This document shows, piece by piece, positions 6,609 to 13,200 of a DNA stretch of 23,752 nt (the first letter of the stretch is position 1; the number at the start of each line of letters is the position of its first letter). The position numbers and the translations under genes are program-made. A model generated the notes under the pieces. The model was given only the letters and a program-made list of their open reading frames with translations, ran no database searches and was not told the origin of the DNA. The stretch spans positions 1 through 23,752 of the forward strand of contig DASSDL010000063.1 of the NCBI GenBank assembly GCA_035697145.1, in the 5' to 3' direction. Source of the stretch: DASQUK01 sp035697145 (GTDB taxonomy: Bacteria > Actinomycetota > Acidimicrobiia > Acidimicrobiales > VFJN01).

Positions 6609-8323
6609 CCGCTCCCGGCGACGGCCACGTGCTCGGGCAGGCCGGGTACCTCGCGTTCGTGCGCCAGAGCGGTGCGGAAGCGATCGACCTGGGCGGTGCG
6701 CTCGGCTTCCGACCAGCCCAGCTCCGCGGCGAGCAACTCGGCAACGTCGTGCGCCGCCACCGCGGTGGCGTCGCGGCCCAGCAGCCGGCTGCGCGTGCGC
6801 CGTGACAGGACGTCATCGACGGTCACGGCCATCTCGTAGCGCGCCGCGTAGAGGGCCTCGGCCCGGCGGTAGGGGAGGCCGGGCACGAGTGCCTCACCCG
6901 TCGTCGGATCGGCAGCGATGATGGCCTCGACGACTACGGCCTCGCCGCCGTAGCGGCCGGCCAGGTGGGCGTCTCGCTTCCGGGCCTCGCGCCAGCCCGC
7001 GGCACCCCGCAAGGCCAGCGATCGGGTGCGGCTGCGCCGAGCGCGGCGGGGGAGGGGTTCGCCGGCGGACGCCATCGCTCGCACGGCGGCCTCGACCGCG
7101 TCCGCCGCCATCTCCCGGTAGGTGGTGAGCTTGCCGCCGGTCACCGTGATCATGCCGCCGGCGCTGGTGAGCACCCGGTGGCGGCGGGACAGGTCGGCGG
7201 TGCGGCTGTTGCTGGCGTCGCGGACCAGCGGTCGCAGCCCGGCCCACGTGCCCAGCACGTCGCTCTGCTCGAGCGGCTCGGAGATCGCGTGGTTGATCGC
7301 GTCGAGCAGGTAGGCGACGTCCTCGGGCGTGCACTGGGGATCGTCGACAGCGCCGTCGTAGTCGGTGTCGGTGGTGCCGATGTAGGTGACGCGGCCTACG
7401 CCGCCGGCGTCGTCGCGAACGTCTCCCTCGTCTCCGCTGCCTCCGGGATCGAGCCAGGGCACCACGAACACGGAGCGGCGATCCTGACGGACGGGCACGA
7501 CGGCGGCGATGTCGTTGCGCAGCTTGTGCCAGGGCACGGCGATGTGGATGCCCTTCGCCGGGCGGATGGAGTTGGGGTTCGCCCCCTCGTCGAGGGCCCG
7601 CACGTCGTCTGCCCAGACGCCGGTGGCGTTGATCACGATCCTGGCGCGCACCTCGATCTCGCCGGTGCCCAAGGCGTCGACTGTGGCCCCGGCGACCCGG
7701 CCGCTGTCGTCCTTGACGATGGCGGTGACGGCGGCGTGGTTGACGACCGTGGCCCCGAAGTCGAGTGCCGCCGTGCGGGCCACGGTGAGCGTGAGGCGGG
7801 CGTCGTCGGCCTGGGCGTCGTAGTAGAGGTAGGCCCAGGCCAGGCGGTCGCCGAGCGTGGGCATGTGGGCGAGGGCGGCGTCCCGGTCGAGGCGCCGGTG
7901 GCGCTTGCCGATGCGCAGGCCGCCGGTGAGGTCGTACATCCACATGGCCGAGCCCAGAGCCCGGGCGAGGCGCTTGGGGATGATCCCGCCCTTGCCCTCG
8001 AACACCGGGATGAGAAAGGGCAGCACCTTCACCAGGTGTGGGGCATTGCGCAGCAGGCGTTGGCGTTCCCGCAGCGCCTCGTACACGAGGCGGACGTCGC
8101 CGTTCTGCAGATAGCGCAGGCCACCGTGGATGAGCTTGGACGACTTCGACGACGTCCCCGATGCGAAGTCGTCACGCTCGACCAGGGCGGTGCGCAGTCC
8201 CCGGGAGGCCGCGTCCAGCGCCACGCCGGCGCCGGTGATCCCGCCGCCGATGACCAGCACGTCGAAGGTGCCTTCGGCGAGGCTGGCGATGTTCTCGTTG
8301 CGGTCGAAGGTGCCGAGGGGCAT
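6605..8323 (-). CDS. glpD: aerobic glycerol-3-phosphate dehydrogenase
   Basis: A 572-residue FAD enzyme that oxidises sn-glycerol 3-phosphate to dihydroxyacetone phosphate and feeds electrons to the quinone pool at the membrane. The Rossmann FAD loop VIGGGITGAG lies at about 24-33, followed by ALVERDDFASGTSSKSSKL and HGGLRYLQ, which are diagnostic of GlpD. Later come INATGVWAD, RPAKGIHIAVP, TYIGTTDTDYDG, and the C-terminal helical DAO_C domain after TVTGGKLTTYREMA. Length is normal. It is the first firmly called gene of the minus-strand block. TAGGCT (plus 8334-8339) stands 10 nt before the ATG and may be its own -10 box; no clear Shine-Dalgarno is present. Confidence 0.97.
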   Translation of the reverse strand: MPLGTFDRNENIASLAEGTFDVLVIGGGITGAGVALDAASRGLRTALVERDDFASGTSSKSSKLIHGGLRYLQNGDVRLVYEALRERQRLLRNAPHLVKVLPFLIPVFEGKGGIIPKRLARALGSAMWMYDLTGGLRIGKRHRRLDRDAALAHMPTLGDRLAWAYLYYDAQADDARLTLTVARTAALDFGATVVNHAAVTAIVKDDSGRVAGATVDALGTGEIEVRARIVINATGVWADDVRALDEGANPNSIRPAKGIHIAVPWHKLRNDIAAVVPVRQDRRSVFVVPWLDPGGSGDEGDVRDDAGGVGRVTYIGTTDTDYDGAVDDPQCTPEDVAYLLDAINHAISEPLEQSDVLGTWAGLRPLVRDASNSRTADLSRRHRVLTSAGGMITVTGGKLTTYREMAADAVEAAVRAMASAGEPLPRRARRSRTRSLALRGAAGWREARKRDAHLAGRYGGEAVVVEAIIAADPTTGEALVPGLPYRRAEALYAARYEMAVTVDDVLSRRTRSRLLGRDATAVAAHDVAELLAAELGWSEAERTAQVDRFRTALAHEREVPGLPEHVAVAGSG

Positions 8324-8329
8324 GGCAGC

Positions 8330-8608
8330 TCAGAGCCTACGGGGTGGTCGCCCGAAGTCTTTGAAGGGAGAGCGGTGCACAGCGCCGCAAGATCTTCGAA
8401 GAGCGTCGTGCGCGGCGTCGCTGGCGACGAGACGCTGGCCGAGCTGCGTCAGGATCTGCGCCTCGGCGGCTGAACGGTCGCTCGCGCCAGCCGTCGCACG
8501 AACTAGCTGGTCAGGTGGCACGAAGCCGTCGGGCAACAGCCTTGCCAGCGGCCGGTCGGGAGTGCCAAGATCGACTGTCCCCCGGTGCCGGGCCGGTGCG
8601 TCCCCCAC
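8330..8608 (-). CDS. possible small protein upstream of glpD, unknown function
   Basis: An open frame of 92 residues from a GTG at 8608 (start uncertain) ends 6 bp before glpD. The C-terminal half looks protein-like and helical (LLPDGFVPPDQLVRATAG, then AEAQILTQLGQRLVASDAAH), with mostly G/C third positions. No family is recognised and there is no good ribosome-binding site. The frame stays open much further upstream, where it is merely antisense to trpD, so openness alone is weak evidence. Alternatively the whole 8324-8713 gap is a non-coding region between the divergent glpD and whiB genes. In 8609-8713 nothing else is evident apart from an AGGGGGA 13 nt before the whiB-like ATG. Confidence 0.3.
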   Translation of the reverse strand: MGDAPARHRGTVDLGTPDRPLARLLPDGFVPPDQLVRATAGASDRSAAEAQILTQLGQRLVASDAAHDALRRSCGAVHRSPFKDFGRPPRRL

Positions 8609-8713
8609 GGTTTGCGTTCCGGCCCCCGGGGAACAGAGACTCCGATCCGAGCTCGCTGCTGCGACGCCGATCGCGTACGACGAACTCAGCCATAGGGGGA
8701 CCCACCCGCCACC

Positions 8714-8944
8714 ATGATGCAGACCTGGCGCCAGCATGCCGCGTGCCGCGGCCTCGACCCCTTGACGTTCTACCCGGCCACCGACGACGAGGCCGAGGGT
8801 GCCAAGGCGGTCTGTGCTCAGTGTCCCGTTCGGGAGGCGTGCCTCGAGCACGCCCTCAGCGTGCGCGAGAAGGACGGCGTGTGGGGCGGCTGTACCGAGC
8901 GGGAACGCCGCCGCATCCTCCGCCAGCGGAGACGCGCCTCCTGA
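8714..8944 (+). CDS. WhiB-family iron-sulfur transcription factor
   Basis: A 76-residue Wbl protein. The four cluster-binding cysteines are Cys11, Cys34, Cys37 and Cys43 (the CxxCxxxxxC spacing). The GVWGG turn is at 55-59, and a basic tail (TERERRRILRQRRRAS) binds DNA. An additional Cys60 follows the turn. Wbl proteins hold a nitric oxide and oxygen sensitive [4Fe-4S] cluster and act with the primary sigma factor, and are confined to actinobacteria and their phages. The closest type is the short WhiB1/WhiB2 class. Two ATGs (8714, 8717) are possible; the purine-rich AGGGGGA at 8694-8700 is rather far from both. trpD starts 33 bp downstream with its own likely promoter. Confidence 0.95.
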   Translation: MMQTWRQHAACRGLDPLTFYPATDDEAEGAKAVCAQCPVREACLEHALSVREKDGVWGGCTERERRRILRQRRRAS

Positions 8945-8962
8945 CCCTCGGGAGCCTGGGTT

Positions 8963-8968
8963 TAGTCT
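8963..8968 (+). promoter_or_regulatory. likely -10 box of trpD (leaderless)
   Basis: TAGTCT is followed 9 nt later by the trpD ATG with no Shine-Dalgarno between. It fits the TAnnnT arrangement also seen before tetR, the zinc-ribbon gene, the Lrp-like gene and alaC. Confidence 0.5.
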
Positions 8969-8977
8969 GACGCCCCT

Positions 8978-10012
8978 ATGGAGTTCGACGAGGTGGGCGG
9001 ATGGCCGGCGATCCTGGGGACGCTGGCGGCGCGGCGCGACTTGACGACCGAACAGGCCCGCGCCGCCATGGCCGAGATCCTCGACGGCGCGGCCACCCCA
9101 GCGCAGATCGCCGGGTTCATCGTGGCATTGCGCATGAAGGGCGAGACGGTAGACGAGCTCGGGGGACTGGTCGACGCCATGCTGGCGGCGGCGGAGCGGG
9201 TGACGCTGCCGCCCGACGAGCCCGTTGTCGACATCGTCGGCACGGGCGGCGACCGCGCCCACACCATCAACGTTTCGACCTTGTCGGCGCTCGTCGTGGC
9301 GGGCGCGGGCGGTCGGGTGTGCAAGCACGGCAACCGGGCAGCGTCGTCGGCGACCGGTTCGGCCGACCTGCTGGAGGCGCTCGGGGTGCGGATCGACTGC
9401 GGTCCCGAGGAGGTGGCCCGCTGTGTGGCCGAGGCCGGCATCGGCTTCTGCTTCGCGCCGCGGTTCCACCCCGCGATGCGCCACGCCGGTCCGCCGCGGC
9501 GCGAGCTCGGCATCGCCACCGCCTTCAACTTCCTGGGCCCGCTGGCCAACCCGGCGGGCGTCCGCCGGCTCATGATCGGTGTGGCCGACCCCTCCATGGC
9601 CGAACGCATGGTAGGCGTGCTGGCGGCGCGGGGGACCGAGCGGGTTCTCGTGGTCCACGGCGACGACGGGCTCGACGAGCTGACCGTCTCCACCACCTCC
9701 CAGGTGGTCGAGCTCCGCGACGGGGAGGTGCGCGACTACGCCGTCGATCCCAAGGAGCTGGGCATCACGTCGGCACCCACCGAGGCGCTCGTGGGTGGCG
9801 ATCCCGCCAGGAACGCCGAGCTGGCTCGGCGGGTTCTGGCCGGCGATGCCGGTCCCCACCGGGACGTCGTGTGCCTCAACGCCGGTGCCGGGCTGGTCGT
9901 CGCAGGCGTGGCCGACGACCTCGCGCACGGCTTGCAGGCTGCGCAGGCGGCGATCGACGGCGGTGCCGCCGCCGCCGCTCTCGACCGCCTGGTCGCGGTC
10001 TCGAACGGCTGA
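8978..10012 (+). CDS. trpD: anthranilate phosphoribosyltransferase
   Basis: A 344-residue enzyme that joins anthranilate to phosphoribosyl pyrophosphate, the second step of tryptophan synthesis in the cytosol. The N-terminal helical domain (DLTTEQARAAMAEIL, PAQIAGFIVALRMKGET) leads into the PRPP site, with DIVGTGGDRAHTINVST, KHGNRAASSATGSADLLEALG and the anthranilate-contacting FAPRFHPAMRHAGPPRREL, then FNFLGPLANPA and DGLDELT. All key motifs are intact and the length is standard. It is not in a trp operon here: it stands alone between whiB and tetR, as trpD often does in actinobacteria. The ATG at 8978 follows a TAnnnT box by 9 nt, pointing to a leaderless message. Confidence 0.97.
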   Translation: MEFDEVGGWPAILGTLAARRDLTTEQARAAMAEILDGAATPAQIAGFIVALRMKGETVDELGGLVDAMLAAAERVTLPPDEPVVDIVGTGGDRAHTINVSTLSALVVAGAGGRVCKHGNRAASSATGSADLLEALGVRIDCGPEEVARCVAEAGIGFCFAPRFHPAMRHAGPPRRELGIATAFNFLGPLANPAGVRRLMIGVADPSMAERMVGVLAARGTERVLVVHGDDGLDELTVSTTSQVVELRDGEVRDYAVDPKELGITSAPTEALVGGDPARNAELARRVLAGDAGPHRDVVCLNAGAGLVVAGVADDLAHGLQAAQAAIDGGAAAAALDRLVAVSNG

Positions 10013-10047
10013 AACCGCTCGGGCGGGCGCCGAGGCGAATGCAGCCG

Positions 10048-10053
10048 TAGATT
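10048..10053 (+). promoter_or_regulatory. likely -10 box of the tetR gene (leaderless)
   Basis: TAGATT ends 6 nt before the GTG at 10060. No ribosome-binding site is present, so transcription probably starts at or next to the start codon. Confidence 0.5.
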
Positions 10054-10059
10054 GACGTC

Positions 10060-10707
10060 GTGTCCGGAGCAGCCCTACCGACCGGCGACCCGACCCGCGA
10101 CCGCCTCCTGACGGCCGCAGCCGAGGTGTTCGCCGAGAAGGGCTACGACCGTGCCGGCGTCCAGGAGATCGCCCGGCGGGCGGGCTTCACCACCGGTGCC
10201 ATCTACGGCCGCTTCCGCGGCAAGGCCCAGCTGCTGCTGGCAGCGATGGAGGCGAACTCGCACGACGAGTTCGAGGAGCTCTTCGCCGAGCGCCGTTTCG
10301 AGGGGCGGGCCACCGACATCCTGACGACCGTCGGGTCCCACCTCGTGACCGACGAGTTCGACAGTGGGCAGGCGCTGCTCCTGGAGGCATTCGTGGCGGC
10401 CCGGCGTGATCCCGAGGTCGCGGGCATGCTGCGCCGGATCATCGAGGAGCGCACCGTGTCGCTCACCGCCCTCGTCGACGAGGCAAAGAGTACGGGCGCC
10501 ATCGATCCTGCGCTGGACACGCGGTCGATCGTGCGGTTCTGCCACGCCGTGGCACTGGGGTTCCTGCTGTTCGGCGCCATCGACCTCGACCGGCCGGATC
10601 CGGTTCCCTGGGAGACGCTCATCGCCCGGCTGGTCGATGCGGTCGCAGTGGACGCGCCGGATGCCGCTGCACGCGGCCACGTGTCGCCCTCCCCCGGCGG
10701 TGGGTAG
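10060..10707 (+). CDS. TetR-family transcriptional regulator
   Basis: A 215-residue repressor. The N-terminal helix-turn-helix (about residues 12-58) is textbook: RLLTAAAEVFAEKGYDRAG, then VQEIARRAGFTTGAIYGRF, then KAQLLLAAME. The C-terminal ligand domain is all-helical, with the common FVAARRDPEVAGMLRRI motif, and ends in a disordered Gly/Pro/Ser tail. The GTG at 10060 was chosen because it follows a TAnnnT box and no earlier start is consistent with the promoter. It lies 47 bp after trpD and is convergent with the Lrp-like gene. Target genes and ligand cannot be told from the sequence. Confidence 0.92.
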   Translation: MSGAALPTGDPTRDRLLTAAAEVFAEKGYDRAGVQEIARRAGFTTGAIYGRFRGKAQLLLAAMEANSHDEFEELFAERRFEGRATDILTTVGSHLVTDEFDSGQALLLEAFVAARRDPEVAGMLRRIIEERTVSLTALVDEAKSTGAIDPALDTRSIVRFCHAVALGFLLFGAIDLDRPDPVPWETLIARLVDAVAVDAPDAAARGHVSPSPGGG

Positions 10708-10805
10708 TCCGGCCGCAGCGCACGGACCTGTGTTGGTTCCTGCAGGCCCCTACGGGACCAGCGGCGGCCGGAGGTGCGCCTGATCTGGCAACTGGGCGCT
10801 CTGAT

Positions 10806-11084
10806 TCACTCGATGCCTAGGGCCCACATCGAGTCGAGGTCGTGGCGCGAGTAGGCCTGGAAGGCGATCATCGTCGTGGTGTGGACGATGCCGGGCAGCG
10901 CGGCGATGCGGCGGGTGACCACCTCGGCCAGCTCCTCGTGCCGTCGCACCCGGACGATGGCCACTAGGTCGAGGTCGCCGGTCACGGAGTAGACCTCGGC
11001 AACGCCATCGACATCGGCGATGTCGGAGGCGAGGTCGGCAATCCGGTCGGGCTGGGCATTGATCAGCACGAAGGCGGTCAGCAC
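10806..11084 (-). CDS. stand-alone Lrp/AsnC ligand-binding (RAM) domain protein
   Basis: A 92-residue protein consisting only of the alpha/beta RAM domain that binds amino acids and forms oligomers in Lrp/AsnC regulators. It begins TAFVLINAQPDRI, has VDGVAEVYSVTGDLDLVAIVRV with the GxxD turn, and continues LPGIVHTTTMIAFQAYS. There is no helix-turn-helix. Such stand-alone proteins are common in actinobacteria and may sense amino acids or modulate full-length Lrp proteins. The GTG start at 11084 is 8 nt downstream of TACGCT (plus 11093-11098), again a leaderless layout. It is divergent from the zinc-ribbon gene (54 bp apart). Confidence 0.92.
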   Translation of the reverse strand: MLTAFVLINAQPDRIADLASDIADVDGVAEVYSVTGDLDLVAIVRVRRHEELAEVVTRRIAALPGIVHTTTMIAFQAYSRHDLDSMWALGIE

Positions 11085-11092
11085 GGCTGGGC

Positions 11093-11130
11093 AGCGTACG
11101 CCAGGGGCCGGCGCGCCGGATCACTAGGCT
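11093..11130. promoter_or_regulatory. divergent -10 boxes between the Lrp-like and zinc-ribbon genes
   Basis: On the minus strand TACGCT (plus 11093-11098) precedes the Lrp-like GTG by 8 nt. On the plus strand TAGGCT (11125-11130) precedes the zinc-ribbon GTG at 11139 by 8 nt. The two starts are only 54 bp apart, so the promoters lie face to face and may interfere. Confidence 0.45.
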
Positions 11131-11138
11131 TTCACTAC

Positions 11139-11411
11139 GTGACGACGCGCTATCGCTGCTCCGCCTGCGGCAACCAGACCCGGTTCGACGTGGTGACATC
11201 ACGGCGTACCCGGGCTTTTCATCACTTCACCGTCGGCGGTGAGTTGAAGGTCGAGGACGAGGTCGTGCTCCACGAATCGGTCGACGACGTCTCCTGCCGC
11301 TGGTGCGGCACCGGGGCATCGGTCGCAGTCATCGAGCACGAGGTCGAGGGCGCTCTCGTCCCCTCGGAAGCAGGCAGGCCGCGGGCAGCCGACGCCGCGG
11401 GGGAGATCTGA
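11139..11411 (+). CDS. small zinc-ribbon-like protein, unknown function
   Basis: A 90-residue protein with two CxxC knuckles, CSAC (Cys7, Cys10) and CRWC (Cys53, Cys56), about 43 residues apart, which would hold one zinc ion in a ribbon. The middle is beta-rich (FHHFTVGGELKVEDEVVLHE) and the last 20 residues are low-complexity. It resembles uncharacterised actinobacterial zinc-ribbon proteins; no catalytic motif is seen. Its stop TGA overlaps the presumed CTG start of the NYN protein, so the two are probably translated together and may act together on RNA (inference). The GTG start is preceded by TAGGCT and no ribosome-binding site. Confidence 0.82.
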   Translation: MTTRYRCSACGNQTRFDVVTSRRTRAFHHFTVGGELKVEDEVVLHESVDDVSCRWCGTGASVAVIEHEVEGALVPSEAGRPRAADAAGEI

Positions 11412-12772
11412 CCGACCCGACAGGCACGATCCGCCCGGCGGTCGAGGCCGCCCTCGAGGCCGCTCGGGCGGGCCAGCGAGCCGACCCTGTCGTGCTGCCG
11501 CCCTCGGCGCTGCGGCCGTACCTGGGTTTCGCGAGGCTGTCACCCGCGGCTCTGTCTGCCATCGCTCGGGTCGTGGACCAGGACGACGACTTCCGGGCCT
11601 GGGTGGCGGAGTCCGTCGATGCGGACGCCGTGGGTCGTGGCGGCTGGTTGTGGCTGACGCGCCCCCCGGGATGGTCCGACGAGCTGGCGGCGATCGAGGC
11701 CGAAGACCGCGAGCGGCGGGCCAGCCGCGCGGCCGATCGGCGCGAGGCCCGGGACGAGCGCTCTGCGGCCCGGCGGCTGGCCGCCGCCCAAGCGGCGCTC
11801 ACCCGGGCGGAGACGGTGGGCGAGGAGCGACGCCGCGAGCTCGATCGGCTGCAGCGGGAGATGGACGACATGCGCCGCACCCGGGCGGCCACCGAAGCAC
11901 GCCTCGCCGAGCTGGAGACCTCGGTCGCCGCGCTGGAGGGGGCGCGTGCCGGCGCCGTGCGGAACCTCAAGGATGCCGAGGCCCGGTTGGCCAGCCGGGC
12001 CACCGAGCTGAAGGCGGTCAAGGCCCGCGTGCGCGAGTTGGAGGCCGAGGCGCTCGGGCGAGAGGCATCCGGCGCCGAGGCGATGCCCGTCGAAGCCGAG
12101 CCAGCGGCCCCCGCGGCGCCGGGGCCCGACCTCAGCGTGGTGGCGCGTGAGCTCACGCGGGCCGCCCAGGGGGCGGCGTCGCTCGCGGAGGGGTTGGCCG
12201 GCCTGGCGGCAGCGCTGGGAGAACAGGGGAGGGAGCCGGCGCCCTCAGCGCCGGTCCCCGAGCCCTCGGGCCCTCCGGTGACCACTGCCGTCCGTCGCGA
12301 GCGTCGCATCCCGGTGGCGCTGCCCGGTGGGTTGCTCGACGATTCGGTCGCTGCGGCCGAGCACCTGTTGCGCACCCCGGGCGCCGTCCTCGTGGTCGAC
12401 GGCTACAACGTGACGATGACGGGTTGGCCCGAGCTTGCCGCCGCCGAGCAGCGCCGCCGGCTGGTGGCACTGCTGGCCGACCTCGCGGCCCGCACGTCGA
12501 CCCGGGTGGAGCTGGTGTTCGACGGCGCCGAGGTCGACACGGGGACCATCACGGTGCCGGCACCAGCCCGCCAGTGGGTGAGGGTGCGGTTCTCCCCGCC
12601 GGACGTCGAGGCCGACGACGTGGTGCTGGACCTCGTGGCCCAACTTCCGGTCAGCCGTCCCGTGATCGTGGTGTCCAGCGACAACCGTGTCCGCGAGGGC
12701 GCTCGCCGGGGCGGCGCCAACCTGCTCCACTCTCGTCAGCTCCTCGACACGCTGGGCGTCGGCGCCGCCTGA
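11408..12772 (+). CDS. coiled-coil protein with C-terminal NYN (PIN-like) nuclease domain
   Basis: About 454 residues. The N-terminal 110 residues form a helical domain (PSALRPYLGFARLSPAALSA, ending in WLWLTRPPGW). Residues about 95-220 are a long Arg/Glu/Ala coiled coil, followed by a Pro/Ala linker. From about residue 325 there is an NYN domain of the YacP type: VLVVDGYNVTMTGWPE, VELVFDGAE, VEADDVVLDLV and VIVVSSDNRVREGA, with the acidic residues of a metal-dependent RNase in place. The start is unsure. CTG at 11408 overlaps the previous stop (CTGA), with GGGGGAG only 3 nt upstream; an in-frame GTG exists at 11303. It probably cleaves or binds RNA. The domain call is firm, the substrate unknown. 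Confidence 0.88.
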   Translation: MTDPTGTIRPAVEAALEAARAGQRADPVVLPPSALRPYLGFARLSPAALSAIARVVDQDDDFRAWVAESVDADAVGRGGWLWLTRPPGWSDELAAIEAEDRERRASRAADRREARDERSAARRLAAAQAALTRAETVGEERRRELDRLQREMDDMRRTRAATEARLAELETSVAALEGARAGAVRNLKDAEARLASRATELKAVKARVRELEAEALGREASGAEAMPVEAEPAAPAAPGPDLSVVARELTRAAQGAASLAEGLAGLAAALGEQGREPAPSAPVPEPSGPPVTTAVRRERRIPVALPGGLLDDSVAAAEHLLRTPGAVLVVDGYNVTMTGWPELAAAEQRRRLVALLADLAARTSTRVELVFDGAEVDTGTITVPAPARQWVRVRFSPPDVEADDVVLDLVAQLPVSRPVIVVSSDNRVREGARRGGANLLHSRQLLDTLGVGAA

Positions 12773-12817
12773 AACCGAGGGACACCCAGGCCCACCCGGG
12801 CCCCCTTCGGACGACCC

Positions 12818-12844
12818 TTGACTGTCACAGGTCACCCGTAACGT
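12818..12844 (+). promoter_or_regulatory. possible promoter of the Cys-rich small gene
   Basis: TTGACT (12818-12823) and TAACGT (12839-12844) are separated by 15 nt, shorter than ideal. A start near 12851 would leave a leader of about 60 nt before the ATG at 12912. Confidence 0.35.
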
Positions 12845-12911
12845 CGGGGCATGGGTGGAGTGACGAGATTCCAGGCGGCCGTGTCCCGCTGCCCGACCCG
12901 AGGAGACGTTC

Positions 12912-13133
12912 ATGGCCCGTGCCCACGATCCGAGCGACGACGTCCTTCGCATCGACTGCGACGACTGTGCCATGCAGGGCACCGACTGCTGCGCCGACTG
13001 CTTGGTGACCTTCATATGTTCCCGCGAGCCGGGAGAGGCGGTGGTGGTCGATGTCGCGGAGGCACGGGCCATCCGCATGCTGTCCGAGGCCGGCTTGCTG
13101 CCTGCATCGCGCCACATCCGCCGCACGGGCTGA
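12912..13133 (+). CDS. small cysteine-rich protein, unknown function
   Basis: A 73-residue protein with six cysteines in the first half (Cys16, 19, 26, 27, 30, 36), arranged IDCDDCAMQGTDCCADCLVTF. This arrangement could bind zinc or an iron-sulfur cluster. The second half is a helical segment (ARAIRMLSEAGLLPASR). A good ribosome-binding site, GAGGAGA at 12900-12906, stands 5 nt before the ATG. I associate the pattern with short hypothetical proteins widespread in actinobacteria; no function is known to me. It is followed 67 bp later by queG, itself an iron-sulfur protein, but nothing shows they work together. Confidence 0.8.
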   Translation: MARAHDPSDDVLRIDCDDCAMQGTDCCADCLVTFICSREPGEAVVVDVAEARAIRMLSEAGLLPASRHIRRTG

Positions 13134-13200
13134 GGCACAGCCGGGTGTGTGCAGCGCGGCCAGAGTTGCCCGGCGACCAGGTGACCGGCACGATGGCCGG

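Noticed and set aside
8609..9928. Continuation of the minus-strand frame from 8330 through trpD
   Set aside because: Antisense to trpD and lacking family-like sequence. Only the last 92 codons were kept as a tentative small gene.
10709..10771. CCGGCCGC and GCGGCCGG inverted repeat between tetR and the Lrp-like gene
   Set aside because: The loop is 47 nt and no T tract follows. In GC-rich DNA such 8-mers arise by chance, so it was not called a terminator.
12788..12804. GGCCC/GGGCC hairpin after the NYN gene
   Set aside because: Five-bp stem without a T tract; support for a terminator is insufficient.
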